From: JBAYGJ01 sp041666685 | Lineage (GTDB): Bacteria > Patescibacteriota > Patescibacteriia > UBA10025 > JAHIVO01 | Assembly: GCA_041666685.1 (NCBI GenBank) | Contig: JBAYGJ010000055.1 | Coordinates: 1-6,135 of the forward strand | Length of the DNA stretch: 6,135 nt | Direction: 5' to 3' | Shown: positions 5,885 through 6,135 of the stretch, one piece after another | Layout of the letters: the number at the start of each line of letters is the position of its first letter | Position numbering within the stretch: position 1 is the first letter of the stretch | Program-made: the position numbers and the translations under genes | Notes under the pieces: generated by a model | Databases searched by the model: none | Seen by the model: only the letters and a program-made list of their open reading frames with translations | Told to the model about the DNA's origin: nothing

Positions 5885-5918
5885 AATAATAAAATTACTA
5901 ATTATTAAATCTACCCAA

Positions 5919-5947
5919 AAATTACCACTTTATGTCCTATTTGGCAA
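5919..5947 (-). promoter_or_regulatory. Possible weak sigma-70 promoter for the hypothetical gene
   Basis: On the minus strand TTGCCA (5947-5942) is followed after 17 bases by TAATTT (5924-5919), 34 bases before the ATG at 5884. The -35 element is good, the -10 element poor. The whole 69-base gap is AT-rich, so chance matches are easy. Confidence 0.25.
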
Positions 5948-5953
5948 GGGATA

Positions 5954-6135
5954 TTAGGCCTTAAGTGGAGGTGCGCCCAAAAACTTATCCGATTTGAAAA
6001 TCTTACGGTTATTCTTGCCCGAAGTCACACGTTTGATGACCATCAGCTTTACCGGCTTCTTGCTGATGTTCACCAGCGTATGTGCATCGTGGTCAGTTTC
6101 GATCATGTCGCCTGTTTGGACAATTTTTTTGTGCA
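5954..6135 (-). CDS. Small cupin-fold protein, C-terminal part only
   Basis: The minus strand reads open from the right edge to TAA at 5956-5954, giving 59 residues of a C-terminus. The segment GDMIETDHDAHTLVNISKKP followed by VKLMVIKRV resembles cupin motif 2 and the strand after it: G-D, then acidic positions, a metal-type His, Asn after three residues, and a hydrophobic strand. The tail (SGKNNRKIFKSDKFLG) is basic. Single-domain cupins bind a metal or a small ligand in a beta-barrel; the substrate cannot be inferred. The start and motif 1 are outside the window. The next gene on the same strand begins 69 bases downstream. Confidence 0.65.
   Translation of the reverse strand, partial: HKKIVQTGDMIETDHDAHTLVNISKKPVKLMVIKRVTSGKNNRKIFKSDKFLGAPPLKA

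Overview
All supported genes in this window lie on the minus strand, so it reads from right to left. The content is bacterial: a housekeeping sigma factor, a bacterial primase and a tRNA-Asn with an encoded CCA. The compact layout, a Lys-rich N-terminal tail on a short RpoD, standard stop codons and the lack of visible Shine-Dalgarno sequences at all five visible starts would fit a streamlined lineage such as Patescibacteria (CPR). That placement is inference and was not tested.

In transcription order the window holds: the end of a small cupin protein (5954-6135); a 233-residue hydrophilic protein of unknown function (5183-5884); a 200-residue transglutaminase-like protein (4512-5114); DNA primase DnaG (2718-4508), starting 3 bases after the previous stop; the primary sigma factor RpoD (1479-2687); a tRNA locus (about 1219-1469) starting 18 bases after the rpoD stop; a 180-base AT-rich spacer with small dyads; and a membrane-anchored Mrr-like nuclease (1-1034) cut by the left edge. 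dnaG-rpoD is the core of the classical macromolecular synthesis operon. The usual upstream partner rpsU is not seen, and a transglutaminase-like gene whose first six residues match those of DnaG (MPTDNI) sits there instead.

The most unusual part is the tRNA locus. A complete tRNA-Asn(GUU) (1316-1390) is enclosed in a perfect 17-bp inverted repeat that pairs its 5' leader with its own CCA end and 3' trailer. This block lies between the two halves of a second tRNA-Asn-like gene: the 5' half at 1431-1460 and the 3' half at 1224-1287. The halves retain acceptor, D, anticodon and T stems, and each stem difference from the inner tRNA keeps pairing. The outer gene is interrupted at the anticodon loop by 143 nt that contain the inner tRNA, and again by 26 nt between T-stem and T-loop. 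It could be a nested, interrupted tRNA or a decayed duplicate.

A second anomaly is a perfect 22-bp palindrome inside the transglutaminase-like gene (4704-4725).
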